Counted from the stretch's first letter, positions 53,940-64,000 are shown. The stretch: 64,000 nucleotides of DNA from Brackiella oedipodis DSM 13743 (GCF_000621025.1 NZ_KK211205.1:447521-511520); one strand, 5' to 3'. Numbers and translations are program-made. The notes: a model not told the origin generated them from the sequence alone.

Positions 53940-55157
53940 ATGTTGACTGCTCAAAAAAAAGCGAATTCGGTGCTATTTGCCAGTACGCTCTCATTTACCA
54001 CCTGTTTTATGGTGTGGATGATCTTTTCTGTGGCGGGCATGCCCATTAAAGACGAGTTCAATCTCAATCCGACGCAATTTGGTCTGCTTACGGCCATGCC
54101 AGTCCTCACCGGTTCACTCTGCCGTATGCCTTTAGGCATGCTGACCGATAAATACGGCGGCAAAATCGTCATGTTTTTGTTGATGATTCTTTGTGTTCCC
54201 GCTGTTTTCTTACTCAAATACGCCAATAATTATTATCACTTCTTGTTAATCAGCCTATGGTTGGGCTTAGTAGGGGGCTCATTCTCTGTCGGCACGCCTT
54301 ATGTCGCCAAATGGTTTGACAAAAAACGTCAAGGCATGGCAATGGGGATTTTTGGGGCGGGTGTCTCTGGGACCGCCGTTAACCTTTTTATTGCGCCTTT
54401 TATTATTAGTGCTTATGGATGGCGTGCTTTACCCGTAGTGTATGCCGCGATTTTATTGGTGGTAGCGGTGATCTTTTGGTGCTGTAGCTTTACCAATAAA
54501 GCGCATTTGGTGACTTCCCAAACCAGTTTATGGGATCAAATTAAGCTCATCAAAGACAAGAATGTTCTCAAATACAGTCAATATTACACCGTAGTGTTTG
54601 GCGGTTACGTAGGCATTTCTTTATGGATGGTGAATTACTACGTCGAAGAGTATCACCTCAATCTCACCCAAGCGGCGCTTATCGCCACCTGCTTTTCTTT
54701 ACCTGGAGGGGTGTTGCGGGCTATGGGTGGCTGGCTTTCAGATAAATTTGGGGCCCATCGCGTCACTTGGAGCATTATGTGGGTCTGCTGGGTCGCCTTT
54801 TTCTTACTTTCCTATCCACAAACGCAAATGACGATTCAAACCATTCACGGTCCCTCCGAGTTTTATATCGGTTTGAACGTTTATGTCTTTAGCGCCATTT
54901 TGTTTGTGGTGGCGATTGCCTTAGCGATTGGTCAAGCCTCTGTCTTTAAGTACATTGCCAATGATTTTCCAGAAAATATCGGTACGGTCTCTGGCATTGT
55001 CGGTTTAGCAGGCGGTATCGGCGGCTTTTTATTACCGATTCTATTTGGTGCCTTAACCGATATTACCGGCATTCGCTCCAGTTCATTTATGTTGATGTAC
55101 GGCACGGTTTGCGTCAGTTTAATTTGGATGCATTTTAGTTTTCGTAAAAACAATTAA
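53940..55157 (+). CDS. narK: Nitrate/nitrite transporter NarK (MFS, NarK1-type)
   Basis: NarK moves nitrate into, or nitrite out of, the cell across the inner membrane. The 405-residue single-domain protein has twelve likely hydrophobic segments. Visible landmarks are the Arg in LTGSLCRMPLGMLTDKYGG, the conserved Gly-rich GIFGAGVSGTAVNLF, and the second half with YVEEYHLN and GGVLRAMGGWLSDKFG. The size and single copy are typical of the short NarK1 (nitrate/proton symporter-like) type rather than a NarK1-NarK2 fusion. It is 49 bp upstream of narG, same strand, so narKGHJI are probably one operon. Confidence 0.94.
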   Translation: MLTAQKKANSVLFASTLSFTTCFMVWMIFSVAGMPIKDEFNLNPTQFGLLTAMPVLTGSLCRMPLGMLTDKYGGKIVMFLLMILCVPAVFLLKYANNYYHFLLISLWLGLVGGSFSVGTPYVAKWFDKKRQGMAMGIFGAGVSGTAVNLFIAPFIISAYGWRALPVVYAAILLVVAVIFWCCSFTNKAHLVTSQTSLWDQIKLIKDKNVLKYSQYYTVVFGGYVGISLWMVNYYVEEYHLNLTQAALIATCFSLPGGVLRAMGGWLSDKFGAHRVTWSIMWVCWVAFFLLSYPQTQMTIQTIHGPSEFYIGLNVYVFSAILFVVAIALAIGQASVFKYIANDFPENIGTVSGIVGLAGGIGGFLLPILFGALTDITGIRSSSFMLMYGTVCVSLIWMHFSFRKNN

Positions 55158-55206
55158 ATCAGTCCACGCAGACTGATTTCGTAAGAAGTCAAAACGGAGT
55201 TGCAAT

Positions 55207-58200
55207 ATGAGTCACTTCTTAGATCGTTTGAATTTTTTAAATCACACCAAAGAAAAGTTTGCCGATGGCCATGGGGTTGTGGTCGGCGAGGATCGCGCTT
55301 GGGAAAAAGCCTATCGCCAACGCTGGCAATATGACAAGATTGTGCGTTCGACGCATGGGGTGAACTGCACCGGCTCCTGTAGCTGGAAAGTCTTTGTTAA
55401 AAATGGCTTGATTACCTGGGAAATGCAGCAAACTGACTATCCGCGCACCCGTCCTGATTTACCCAATCACGAGCCACGTGGCTGCCCACGTGGAGCTTCT
55501 TATAGCTGGTACGTGTACTCAGCACAACGCGTCAAATACCCAATGGTGCGTGGCGCTTTAATGCGGATGTGGCGTGAGAAACGCCAAAGCATGGATCCGA
55601 TCCAAGCCTGGGAAGCGATTTCACAAAATCCAGAGCTGGCCAAACGCTACAAATCACAGCGTGGTTTAGGGGGCTTTGTACGTAGTACTTGGGATGAGGT
55701 CTACGAAATCATCGCGGCGGCCAATGCCTATACCATCAAACAATATGGTCCGGATCGGATTATTGGTTTCTCACCTATCCCTGCCATGTCGATGATTAGT
55801 TATGCAGCGGGTACTCGCTACCTAAGCTTGATTGGTGGGGTCTGTATGTCATTTTATGACTGGTACTGTGATTTACCGCCTTCTAGTCCACAAGTATGGG
55901 GCGAGCAAACCGATGTGGCGGAATCGGCCGACTGGTATAACTCTAATTACTTGCTAGTGTGGGGTTCCAATGTGCCGATGACACGCACCCCAGATGCCCA
56001 TTTTTACACTGAAGTACGCTACAAAGGCACCAAAACGGTAGCTGTGGCGCCTGATTACGGCGAAATGGTGAAATTTAGCGATATTTGGTTGGCGCCGAAA
56101 CAAGGCACCGATGCGGCACTCGCCATGGCCATGGGGCATGTCATTCTCAAAGAATTCCATCTACAAAAACCATCTGAGTATTTTGATGAGTACTGTCGGC
56201 GTTATACCGATATGCCGCATTTAGTGACTCTAGAAGAGAAAAATGGCGAATTTGTGCCCAGCTATTATTTACGTGCTAGTCAGTTGCAGAAAACTACAAG
56301 TGAGGTCAATAACCCTGACTGGAAGACGTTGGTCATCGACGAAAACAGTGGTGATCTCGTCACTCCTAAGGGTTCCATCGGCTTTAGGTGGGGTGAAAAA
56401 GGTAAGTGGAATCTGCGTGACGAAGACGCTAATGATCGAACCATTAAACCCTTAAAAACACTGATCCATAATTATGATGAAATCAAAGCTGTCAGTTTTG
56501 ATTATTTTGGTGGGCATGATGTCAAATCCTGTTTGCGTAAACATGTCCCTGTAAAACGCATCATGGATAGTCAAGGCAAAACACGTTATGTGGCAACAGT
56601 GTTTGACTTGATGTGTGCCAATTACGGTATAGATCGGCAACTCGGTGGTGAGGGGGTGAGTGATGATTATATGGATCCTACAGTCCCTTACACACCTGCC
56701 TGGCAACAACAGCATACGGGTGTCAACGCCGAGCGGGTGACTCAAGTGGCTCGCGAGTTTGCCCAAAACGCCCACGATACCCAAGGTCGCAGTATGGTTA
56801 TCGTCGGTGCAGGCATTAATCATTGGTATCACATGGATATGACCTATCGTGGCATTATCAATATGCTAATGATGTGTGGTTGTATTGGTAAAAGCGGCGG
56901 TGGCTGGGCGCATTATGTGGGTCAAGAGAAATTGCGGCCGCAAACGGGTTGGACGCCTTTAGCCTTTGGTTTGGATTGGCAACGTCCAGCACGGCAAATG
57001 AATAGTACCTCTTTCTTTTACAGCCACACTAGCCAATGGCGCCACGAAAAATTAGGTATGGATGAAATTGTCGCCCCAAGCTACCGGGATAGTATGACGG
57101 CGACCACCATGCTTGATTACAACGTCAAGGCTGAGCGTATGGGGTGGTTACCATCCGCACCGCAATTGACCACCAATCCGCTAGAAGTAACACGTCAGGC
57201 CGAAGCGCAAGGACAAAATCCGGCGCAATATGCAGCCCAGCAATTGCAATCGGGTGATCTCGAGATGGCCTGTCAAGATCCCGATAATCCGCAAAATTTC
57301 CCGCGCAATATGTTTGTGTGGCGTTCAAATATTCTGGGTTCTTCAGGCAAAGGGCATGAGTATTTCTTGAAATATTTACTAGGCACTAAAAATGCCTTAA
57401 TGAGTGATGAAGCCCATGGTATTAAGCCTAAAGATGTCAAAATCAGGCCGGCTGCTGAAGGCAAGCTCGATTTATTGACCGTGCTTGATTTTAGGATGTC
57501 GACGACCTGTATGTACGCAGACATAGTGCTGCCGACCGCCACCTGGTATGAGAAAAACGATCTCAATACCTCAGACATGCATCCTTTCATTCACCCATTG
57601 AGTGAAGCGGTCCAACCGTTGTGGCAAAGCAAAACCGACTGGAGCATTTATCGTGGCTTAGCCGCTAAATTCTCTGAATTGGCAAAAGATTATCTAGGTC
57701 AACAAAAAGACCTCGTCTTGACGCCCTTAATGCATGACTCACCGCAAGAACTGGCACAAGCCTTTGATGCTAAGGACTGGAAACTTGGCGAGTGTGAAGC
57801 CATTCCAGGCAAAACCATGCCGCAAATGACCGTGGTCGAGCGCGATTACGGCGCTATTTATGACAAATTTACTTCTGTGGGGCCGCTGTTAGAAAAACTA
57901 GGCAATGGTGGTAAAGGCATAAATTGGGACACTAAAAATGAAGTGAATTTTTTGCGGCAACTTAACAAAACCCAAGACCATGGTGTGGCAGCAGGGCAAC
58001 CTAAATTGCAGTCGTCTATAGATGCCGCAGAAATGATTTTGAGTCTTGCCCCAGAGACCAATGGCCACGTCGCCGTCAAAGCCTGGTCAGCTTTATCGCA
58101 AGTCACGGGCATTGATCATACGCATTTAGCCAAACCACGAGAACACGACACGATTCGCTTTAGAGATATTCAGGCGCAACCGCGCAAAATTATTTCTTCA

Positions 58201-58911
58201 CCGACTTGGTCTGGCATTGAAAGTGAAGAGGTCAGTTACAACGCCGGTTACACCAATGTTCATGAGTTTATTCCATGGCGTACGTTGACTGGTCGTCAAC
58301 AGTTTTATCAGGATCATCAGTGGATGCGTACCTTTGGTGAGGGTTTTGCCGTTTACAAACCAGCGGTTGATCTAAAAACTACGGACAAAATGCTCAATCA
58401 TCAGCGCAATGGGCATCCAGAAATCGTGCTTAACTTTTTAACCCCGCACCAAAAGTGGGGCATTCATAGTACGTATTCCGACAATTTACGCATGTTGACC
58501 CTATCGCGTGGGGGACCGCATGTGTGGGTTTCCGAAATTGATGCCAGAAAAGCCGATTTAGTGGATAACGACTGGGTCGAAGTGTTTAACGTTAACGGTA
58601 CCATCACGGCACGCGTGGTCGTCAGTCAACGTATTCCCGAGGGCGCCATTTTTATGTATCACGCCCAAGAAAAAATCGTCAATATCCCTGGGTCTGAAAT
58701 TTCGAAACAGCGCGGCGGTATTCACAATTCTGTGACGCGTGTCGTACTCAAACCCACCCATATGATTGGTGGTTATGCCCAATTAGCATGGGGCTTTAAC
58801 TATTACGGCACTGTCGGCACCAATCGTGACGAATTTGTGGTGGTGCGCAAAATGGCCAAGGTCGATTGGCTCGATGAACCAGCTACTGAGACACAGGACG
58901 CTAAGGTATAA
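55207..58911 (+). CDS. narG: Respiratory nitrate reductase alpha subunit NarG
   Basis: NarG holds the Mo-bisMGD cofactor and reduces nitrate to nitrite in the cytoplasm. The 1234-residue length is typical. At the N-terminus is the [4Fe-4S] (FS0) motif, with His and three Cys in STHGVNCTGSCSWKVFVKNG, and RGCPRGASYSWY close after. GEQTDVAESADWYNSNYLLVWGSN contains the Asp expected as Mo ligand. The late domain has LTPHQKWGIHSTYSDN and HMIGGYAQLAWGFNYYG. AACGGAG lies upstream of the ATG. There is no Tat signal, as expected for a cytoplasm-facing enzyme with the complex held by NarI. It precedes narH by 11 bp. Confidence 0.97.
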   Translation: MSHFLDRLNFLNHTKEKFADGHGVVVGEDRAWEKAYRQRWQYDKIVRSTHGVNCTGSCSWKVFVKNGLITWEMQQTDYPRTRPDLPNHEPRGCPRGASYSWYVYSAQRVKYPMVRGALMRMWREKRQSMDPIQAWEAISQNPELAKRYKSQRGLGGFVRSTWDEVYEIIAAANAYTIKQYGPDRIIGFSPIPAMSMISYAAGTRYLSLIGGVCMSFYDWYCDLPPSSPQVWGEQTDVAESADWYNSNYLLVWGSNVPMTRTPDAHFYTEVRYKGTKTVAVAPDYGEMVKFSDIWLAPKQGTDAALAMAMGHVILKEFHLQKPSEYFDEYCRRYTDMPHLVTLEEKNGEFVPSYYLRASQLQKTTSEVNNPDWKTLVIDENSGDLVTPKGSIGFRWGEKGKWNLRDEDANDRTIKPLKTLIHNYDEIKAVSFDYFGGHDVKSCLRKHVPVKRIMDSQGKTRYVATVFDLMCANYGIDRQLGGEGVSDDYMDPTVPYTPAWQQQHTGVNAERVTQVAREFAQNAHDTQGRSMVIVGAGINHWYHMDMTYRGIINMLMMCGCIGKSGGGWAHYVGQEKLRPQTGWTPLAFGLDWQRPARQMNSTSFFYSHTSQWRHEKLGMDEIVAPSYRDSMTATTMLDYNVKAERMGWLPSAPQLTTNPLEVTRQAEAQGQNPAQYAAQQLQSGDLEMACQDPDNPQNFPRNMFVWRSNILGSSGKGHEYFLKYLLGTKNALMSDEAHGIKPKDVKIRPAAEGKLDLLTVLDFRMSTTCMYADIVLPTATWYEKNDLNTSDMHPFIHPLSEAVQPLWQSKTDWSIYRGLAAKFSELAKDYLGQQKDLVLTPLMHDSPQELAQAFDAKDWKLGECEAIPGKTMPQMTVVERDYGAIYDKFTSVGPLLEKLGNGGKGINWDTKNEVNFLRQLNKTQDHGVAAGQPKLQSSIDAAEMILSLAPETNGHVAVKAWSALSQVTGIDHTHLAKPREHDTIRFRDIQAQPRKIISSPTWSGIESEEVSYNAGYTNVHEFIPWRTLTGRQQFYQDHQWMRTFGEGFAVYKPAVDLKTTDKMLNHQRNGHPEIVLNFLTPHQKWGIHSTYSDNLRMLTLSRGGPHVWVSEIDARKADLVDNDWVEVFNVNGTITARVVVSQRIPEGAIFMYHAQEKIVNIPGSEISKQRGGIHNSVTRVVLKPTHMIGGYAQLAWGFNYYGTVGTNRDEFVVVRKMAKVDWLDEPATETQDAKV

Positions 58912-58922
58912 GGAGATCAAGA

Positions 58923-60479
58923 ATGAAAATAAGAGCACAAATAGGGATGGTCCTCAATTTGGATAAATGCATTGGTTGCCATACCTGTTCGGTGACCTGT
59001 AAAAACGTCTGGACCAGCCGCGATGGCGTAGAGTATGCCTGGTTCAATAATGTTGAGACCAAACCGGGTACAGGCTACCCTAGCCATTGGGAAGATCAAG
59101 AGCACTATAAGGGAGGTTGGGTCTTAGGCGCCAACGGTAAACTCAAGCTCAAACAAGGCGGACGCCTAAAAGTCTTAGCCAATATCTTTGCCAACCCCAA
59201 TATGTTGAGTATTGATGACTATTACGAGCCCTTTACCTACGATTATGAACATTTACAAAATGCGCCACAAATGCAGACGCAGCCCGTGGCGCGTCCTGTG
59301 TCAGTACTCACAGGTAAAAAAATTGACAAAATCCTGAAAGGTCCGAACTGGGAAGACGATCTAGGCGGTGAGTTCCAAAAACGCGCCAAAGATAAATTGT
59401 TCGAAAATATTCAAAAAGACATTTATGGTGCTTTTGAAAACACTTTCATGATGTATTTGCCACGGTTATGTGAGCACTGCCTAAATCCTGCCTGTGTCGC
59501 AAGTTGTCCTTCAGGGTCTATTTATAAGCGTGAAGAAGATGGCATTGTCTTGATTGATCAAGATAAGTGTCGTGGCTGGCGCATGTGTGTATCTGGCTGT
59601 CCTTACAAAAAAATCTATTACAACTGGACCACGGGTAAATCCGAAAAATGCGTGTTTTGTTATCCCCGCATTGAAAATGGCGAACCGACCATTTGCTCTG
59701 AAACCTGTGTGGGGCGGATTCGCTATCTAGGGGTCATGTTGTATGATGCCGACAAGATCGAGGCCGCGGCGAGCGTAGCAGACTGTCAAGACTTGTATCA
59801 ATCGCAGTTGGATTTATTTCTTGATCCGCATGACCCAGACGTTTATGCCACCGCCTTAGAGCAGGGCATTCCGCAAGAGTGGCTCGAAGCGGCACAAAAA
59901 TCGCCGGTATACAAAATGGCGGTCGATTGGAAGCTTGCTTTCCCACTTCATCCAGAATATCGAACCTTGCCCATGGTGTGGTATATACCGCCCTTGTCAC
60001 CGATTCAATCAGCCGTAGAAGCAGGTGTCATTGGTGAGCATGGGTTGATTCCCGAAGTCAAAGACTTACGCATTCCTTTGGAATACCTCGCCAATTTATT
60101 AACAGCGGGTAAGCAAGCGCCGATTTTAGACGCCCTAAATACCATGATTATGATGCGTAAATACATGCGTGCTTGTAGCATTGAAGGTGCCGACAAGGCC
60201 CAAGCGTTATTGCAGGACTTCCATTTAACGGCGGCGCAGATTCAAGATATGTATCAAATCATGGCGATTGCGAATTATGAGGATCGTTTTGTGATTCCCA
60301 CCTCGCATAAAGAAGAAGTCACGAATACCTTCGAAGAAAAAGGCAGCTGCGGCTTTTCTTTTGGTAATGGTTGCTCTAGTGGTGTCAGTCAAGGCAGCTT
60401 ATTTGGCCGCCAAAAAACTTCACCGATTATTTTCCATGGCATGCGTAAAAAACCGAGAGCCAAGGTCGAGCAGTTATAG
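58923..60479 (+). CDS. narH: Respiratory nitrate reductase beta subunit NarH (Fe-S)
   Basis: NarH relays electrons from NarI hemes to NarG. Four cysteine clusters are visible in the 518-residue protein: KCIGCHTCSVTCKN (about 16-29), LCEHCLNPACVASCP, KCRGWRMCVSGCPYKK and KCVFC...ICSETC. In the third, Trp replaces the second Cys, which is normal for NarH and gives a [3Fe-4S] centre. The C-terminal stretch KEEVTNTFEEKGSCGF completes the fold. The ATG at 58923 has AAGGAG upstream. narJ follows 8 bp later. Confidence 0.97.
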   Translation: MKIRAQIGMVLNLDKCIGCHTCSVTCKNVWTSRDGVEYAWFNNVETKPGTGYPSHWEDQEHYKGGWVLGANGKLKLKQGGRLKVLANIFANPNMLSIDDYYEPFTYDYEHLQNAPQMQTQPVARPVSVLTGKKIDKILKGPNWEDDLGGEFQKRAKDKLFENIQKDIYGAFENTFMMYLPRLCEHCLNPACVASCPSGSIYKREEDGIVLIDQDKCRGWRMCVSGCPYKKIYYNWTTGKSEKCVFCYPRIENGEPTICSETCVGRIRYLGVMLYDADKIEAAASVADCQDLYQSQLDLFLDPHDPDVYATALEQGIPQEWLEAAQKSPVYKMAVDWKLAFPLHPEYRTLPMVWYIPPLSPIQSAVEAGVIGEHGLIPEVKDLRIPLEYLANLLTAGKQAPILDALNTMIMMRKYMRACSIEGADKAQALLQDFHLTAAQIQDMYQIMAIANYEDRFVIPTSHKEEVTNTFEEKGSCGFSFGNGCSSGVSQGSLFGRQKTSPIIFHGMRKKPRAKVEQL

Positions 60480-60487
60480 GAGGGCAT

Positions 60488-61129
60488 ATGTTTAAAGTGT
60501 TATCGATATTATTGACTTATCCAGAGGCGAGCTGGTTACAGGAATTGCCTGAAATCGGTGCCTATATTAAGCAAAAACATCCTGATGCCTTCGCTAAGCT
60601 TAGCCCTTTACTGGATTATTTAGCGCAGCAAGATATCATCACTGTGCAAGAAAATTACGTGGCGACTTTTGATCGAGGCCGCCGTCACAGCTTGCATTTA
60701 TTTGAGCATTTGCATGGTGAAGATAGACAAAGAGGTCAGGCTATGGTGGATTTATTGCAGGTTTATCAGGCCCATGACGTGTTACCACAAGCGCATGAGT
60801 TGCCAGATTATTTGCCCTTGTTTTTGGAATTTCTAGCACTGGCCCCTCAGGAATTGGCGCAAGAAATGCTGGATGACGCTGTCCATGTCATCCATCATAT
60901 TGGCCAAAACCTCGAACAGGATCAATCGGTGTATGCCTGTCTCTTTACGGTATTGATCGCTTTGAGCACGGTTCCTGCTTTGCCACTGCAAGTGGCGCCG
61001 GTGCGCGATATGGACGAAGCCATGCAAAAATTCGGTCCGAATGCAGAAGGGGTAGAACCTTTATTAAAGCCAAGCGATGGCTTGACTCACACCCTGCAGT
61101 TTTATCCTAAACCCCGCGTCAGCCAGTGA
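60488..61129 (+). CDS. narJ: Nitrate reductase molybdenum cofactor assembly chaperone NarJ
   Basis: NarJ is the dedicated chaperone (TorD-like helical fold) that keeps NarG competent until the Mo cofactor is inserted and prevents early membrane attachment. The 213-residue protein starts MFKVLSILLTYPEASWLQEL. The conserved ENYVATFDRGRRHSLHLFEHLHGEDRQRGQAM segment (landmarks at about 54-85) is the TorD-type signature. AGGAGG directly precedes the ATG at 60488. It lies between narH and narI with gaps of 8 bp on each side and is part of the same operon. Confidence 0.96.
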   Translation: MFKVLSILLTYPEASWLQELPEIGAYIKQKHPDAFAKLSPLLDYLAQQDIITVQENYVATFDRGRRHSLHLFEHLHGEDRQRGQAMVDLLQVYQAHDVLPQAHELPDYLPLFLEFLALAPQELAQEMLDDAVHVIHHIGQNLEQDQSVYACLFTVLIALSTVPALPLQVAPVRDMDEAMQKFGPNAEGVEPLLKPSDGLTHTLQFYPKPRVSQ

Positions 61130-61137
61130 GGTGAATC

Positions 61138-61833
61138 ATGAGTTTTTTACACTATTATATTTTTGGCATTTATCCCTATTTGGCGATGTTGATTTTTTTA
61201 TTGGGCAGCTTGGTACGCTATGATAGGGAACAATTTACTTGGAAATCTGACTCCAGCCAGTTGCTCGAGCCTAACTATCTACGATTGGGCAATGTGCTGT
61301 TTCATATCGGTGTGTTGGGATTATTTTTTGGCCATTTAGTGGGTCTCTTAACCCCCGTGGCGGTCTGGGACTTCTTAGGGGTCACCCATAGCTTCAAGCA
61401 ATTATTTGCGATGGGACTAGGGGGCATGATGGGACTCTGTGCTTTAGTGGGCATATTACTATTAATGTATAGACGTTTTACGTCGCTACGTGTCTCCAAA
61501 AATAGTACTTGGCGTGACAAGCTAGTCTTGTTGTGGATTTTTGTCACCTTGCTATTGGGCTTAAGCACCATCGTGGTATCTTCGCAGCACTTGGATGGTG
61601 AAGAAATGCTTAGTCTCATGGCCTGGGCCCAACATATTGTCACCTTCAGGGCAGGGGCCGCAGAATTGATTTTGCATGCCCATATTATTTTCAAATTGCA
61701 TCTGTTTATGGGCATGACGCTATTTGTGATCTTCCCATTTACGCGCTTAGTGCATATTTGGAGTGGTTTTGCAACGCTCTTGTATTTGGGTCGCTCACCT
61801 CAATTAGTGCGGACTCGTCGGCACTTACGTTAG
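61138..61833 (+). CDS. narI: Respiratory nitrate reductase gamma subunit NarI (cytochrome b)
   Basis: NarI is the diheme membrane anchor that oxidises ubiquinol or menaquinol. The 231-residue protein has about five hydrophobic segments. Heme-ligand histidines of the family are recognisable in GLFFGHLVGLLTP, AHIIFKLHLFMG and RLVHIWSG. The start FLHYYIFGIYPYLAMLIFLLGS is the usual N-terminus. It ends the narKGHJI operon; a strong terminator follows 10 bp later. Confidence 0.97.
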   Translation: MSFLHYYIFGIYPYLAMLIFLLGSLVRYDREQFTWKSDSSQLLEPNYLRLGNVLFHIGVLGLFFGHLVGLLTPVAVWDFLGVTHSFKQLFAMGLGGMMGLCALVGILLLMYRRFTSLRVSKNSTWRDKLVLLWIFVTLLLGLSTIVVSSQHLDGEEMLSLMAWAQHIVTFRAGAAELILHAHIIFKLHLFMGMTLFVIFPFTRLVHIWSGFATLLYLGRSPQLVRTRRHLR

Positions 61834-61843
61834 GTTCAAAGTA

Positions 61844-61873
61844 AAAAAGGGCATAGTCATATGCCCTTTTTGT
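61844..61873. terminator. Bidirectional terminator between narI and pntB
   Basis: AAAAAGGGCATA / TATGCCCTTTTT with a 4-base loop ends in runs of A and T on the two sides, suited to two convergent operons. Confidence 0.92.
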
Positions 61874-63256
61874 TTACATGTATTTGAGGATTTGCTCAAC
61901 GCTGTCGCGCGCATCACCAAATAACATCACGCTATTATCCCTAAAGAACAAAGGATTCTGCACACCGGCATAACCCGTGTTCATAGAGCGTTTAAAGACC
62001 ACGACTTGGTTGGCTTTCCAGACCTCGAGCACTGGCATTCCAGCAATGGGACTACTCGGATCTTCAGCGGCAGCAGGGTTGACGGTATCGTTCGCGCCAA
62101 TCACCAATACCGTGTCAGTCTCTGGGAAATCATCATTGATTTCGTCCATTTCGAACACAATATCATAGGGCACTTTGGCTTCGGCTAATAAAACATTCAT
62201 ATGACCTGGTAGACGGCCAGCCACTGGATGGATACCGAAACGCACTTCAATGTCCAAGGCTTGCAGTTGTCGAACCAACTCGGCCACTGGGTATTGCGCC
62301 TGAGCCACGGCCATACCATAGCCTGGAGTGATGATCACCGAAGTTGAATCTTTGAGAATTTCGGCGACGTCTTCAGCACTGACAGCCGTATGCTCGCCGG
62401 TTTCTTCATCGCTGCCACTGGTCACAGTGTCATCGGCACCAAATCCTCCTGCAATCACTGAGACAAATGAGCGGTTCATGGCTTTGCACATGATGTACGA
62501 AAGAATAGCACCAGAAGATCCCACCAAGGCCCCCGTTACAATCAATAAGTCGTTAGAGAGCATAAAGCCTGCTGCCGCTGCGGCCCAACCTGAATAAGAG
62601 TTAAGCATTGAAATCACAACTGGCATATCGGCACCACCGATACTCGCCACCAAATGATAACCAAAGGCAAGCGCAATCAGCGTCATGAGTAGCAGCGCAA
62701 AGGTAGAGCCGCCCTCAACGTTGACAAATATTAATAGCAATAAAAACGCCAATACTAAGGCACCAAGGTTTAGCTTATGGCGATGCGGCAGCATGAGCGG
62801 TTTGCTGGAAATACGCCCTTGTAATTTAGCAAAAGCCACTAAAGACCCTGTAAAGGTTACGGCACCAATAAATATCCCTAAGAAGATTTCGATCAGATGA
62901 ATGCTTTGCATCACCCCCACGACTTCTTCTTGATCCATATAGGTATTGAATCCCACAAATACCGCTGCTAAACCAACAAAACTGTGGAGTGCCGCAATGA
63001 GCTCTGGCATTTGGGTCATTTCTACCTTGCGCGCAAAGTAGATACCAATTGCACCGCCTATAACCATTGCTAGTATGATCCAGCCGATACCCTGTACATC
63101 AGGGTTAAAAATAGTGGCTATCAAGGCAATTGCCATGCCCGCTATCCCATACCAATTGCCGCGCTTAGCGGATTCTTGTTTGGAAAGTCCTAAGAGACTT
63201 AAAATGAACAAGACGGCTGCTAATAAATATGCTGATGTGATTAATCCTGAAGACAT
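61874..63256 (-). CDS. pntB: NAD(P) transhydrogenase subunit beta PntB
   Basis: PntB carries half of the membrane channel and the NADP(H)-binding domain of the proton-translocating transhydrogenase. The 460-residue protein has about nine hydrophobic helices (about 4-270) with landmarks [25 protein letters not shown]. The NADP domain (about 290-460) begins [18 protein letters not shown] and contains [39 protein letters not shown] and [16 protein letters not shown]. It lies 3 bp after the pntA stop codon on the minus strand, so the pair is coupled. It faces the narI terminator. Confidence 0.97.
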   Translation of the reverse strand: MSSGLITSAYLLAAVLFILSLLGLSKQESAKRGNWYGIAGMAIALIATIFNPDVQGIGWIILAMVIGGAIGIYFARKVEMTQMPELIAALHSFVGLAAVFVGFNTYMDQEEVVGVMQSIHLIEIFLGIFIGAVTFTGSLVAFAKLQGRISSKPLMLPHRHKLNLGALVLAFLLLLIFVNVEGGSTFALLLMTLIALAFGYHLVASIGGADMPVVISMLNSYSGWAAAAAGFMLSNDLLIVTGALVGSSGAILSYIMCKAMNRSFVSVIAGGFGADDTVTSGSDEETGEHTAVSAEDVAEILKDSTSVIITPGYGMAVAQAQYPVAELVRQLQALDIEVRFGIHPVAGRLPGHMNVLLAEAKVPYDIVFEMDEINDDFPETDTVLVIGANDTVNPAAAEDPSSPIAGMPVLEVWKANQVVVFKRSMNTGYAGVQNPLFFRDNSVMLFGDARDSVEQILKYM

Positions 63257-63259
63257 CTG

Positions 63260-64000
63260 TTATTGCCCCTTTTTGAACATTTGTAACATGCGATGAGTCA
63301 CTGTAAATCCACCAAAGACATTGATGGAGGCGACCAACACCGCGATAAAGGCTAAGAAGGTAATAAACCCACCGCTACCGATTTGGCTGAGGGCGCCCAC
63401 CACGATAATGCCTGAAATGGCGTTGGTCACTGACATCAGCGGTGTGTGTAAGGAATGCGAGACATTCCAAATCACAAAGTAACCTACAATGCAGGCCAAT
63501 ACGAACACCGTAAAGTGGGAAATAAAGCTAGCAGGAGCCACCAGTGCTAACCAAATGTATAAAATCGCGGCCACAGCGGCGGCGCCGTATTTCAGAGGGC
63601 AGGGCTGAGCACTGCTCTGCTGAGCGCGCTCTGATTGAGCCTGGGTATTAGCATTGGCGGTTTTTTTGGGGGCAGCAGAAACTTTGATGGCGGGTGGCGG
63701 ATAAGTGATGTCATCAGCCTTGACTACGGTCATATTGCGTAACACCACATCATCAAAATCAATCTCAATCACTCCGTCTTTGTTTTTGCATAACAACTTA
63801 CTGAGATTGACCAGATTGGTGGCGTACAGCGTAGAAGATTGCGCACCTAAGCGGCTCACCATATCGGTATAACCAATAATAGTGACGCCATTTTCAGTCA
63901 CTAGGCGTTGATCTTTTTGAGTAAGTTCGCAATTGCCGCCATTTTGCGCAGCCAAGTCAACAATCACTGAACCGGGCTTCATGGCCGCCACCATGTCGGC
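63260..64000 (-). CDS. pntA: NAD(P) transhydrogenase subunit alpha PntA (C-terminal part, cut by window edge)
   Basis: PntA binds NAD(H) and supplies four membrane helices of the proton-pumping transhydrogenase. The window holds its last 246 or so residues: the end of the NAD domain ([44 protein letters not shown]), a 40-residue Ala/Gln/Ser-rich linker, and then the membrane helices with [26 protein letters not shown]. The frame is open to base 64000. The presence of NAD domain and membrane part in one chain shows the fused (E. coli-like) alpha subunit rather than split PntAA/PntAB. pntB follows after 3 bp. Confidence 0.95.
   Translation of the reverse strand, partial: ADMVAAMKPGSVIVDLAAQNGGNCELTQKDQRLVTENGVTIIGYTDMVSRLGAQSSTLYATNLVNLSKLLCKNKDGVIEIDFDDVVLRNMTVVKADDITYPPPAIKVSAAPKKTANANTQAQSERAQQSSAQPCPLKYGAAAVAAILYIWLALVAPASFISHFTVFVLACIVGYFVIWNVSHSLHTPLMSVTNAISGIIVVGALSQIGSGGFITFLAFIAVLVASINVFGGFTVTHRMLQMFKKGQ

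Overview
This window reads as a stretch of ordinary chromosome from a betaproteobacterium, most likely a low-to-mid GC member of the Alcaligenaceae. That placement is an inference from the gene order dusB-fis-purH-ruvC-ruvA-ruvB, ilvB-ilvH-ilvC, psd-pssA, the rpsO-pnp pair, the phasin and the short forms of Fis and Psd. I see no insertion sequence, prophage, CRISPR array, rRNA or integron. Coding density is high, most genes are easily assigned, and rho-independent terminators mark most unit ends.

Layout. Positions 1-4280 (minus strand) hold a recombination, purine and tRNA-modification unit, read dusB, fis, purH, ruvC, ruvA, ruvB, with ruvB cut by the window edge. Positions 4416-9603 carry a CtaG-like membrane protein, a small CHCC zinc-finger protein, the RNA helicase RhlE, a phasin, a CinA-like domain protein and a thioredoxin-like protein. 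Positions 9610-14275 (minus) hold pyrD, aat, a zinc-ribbon NUDIX hydrolase and a YccS-type membrane protein. Positions 14727-18005 are the branched-chain amino-acid operon ilvB-ilvH-ilvC, followed by a Kef-type antiporter and a convergent nitroreductase.

Positions 21462-30268 form a beta-oxidation region. On the minus strand are a two-gene acyl-CoA dehydrogenase resembling PimC/PimD, a thioesterase, a nitronate-monooxygenase-like flavoprotein and a single-subunit acyl-CoA dehydrogenase. Divergently lie an enoyl-CoA hydratase/3-hydroxyacyl-CoA dehydrogenase fusion and a thiolase. Together these supply every step of one or more acyl-CoA degradation cycles.

Positions 30326-32538 encode phosphatidylethanolamine synthesis (psd, pssA) and a BamE-like lipoprotein. 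rpsO and pnp follow, preceded by an unusual leader with 11-bp tandem repeats and a 36-codon hydrophobic ORF whose stop overlaps the rpsO start. After a tRNA-Pro gene and a tyrosine-rich lipoprotein come nucleotide salvage and repair genes (ogt, a 5'-nucleotidase, mtnN), a D-Ala-D-Ala dipeptidase, an orphan ThDP enzyme, a phospholipase-D-type lipoprotein, a NhaP-type antiporter and a umuDC pair whose UmuD has a long N-terminal extension. A VWA/MoxR pair and a YbfB-type transporter follow.

Positions 51210-61833 are a complete nitrate-respiration locus, narX-narL then narK-narG-narH-narJ-narI, indicating anaerobic growth on nitrate. The window ends in the minus-strand pntA-pntB transhydrogenase genes, with pntA cut by the edge. 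I found no convincing novel multi-gene system. The most interesting leads are the rpsO leader, the extended UmuD, the ilvB leader and the heteromeric acyl-CoA dehydrogenase.
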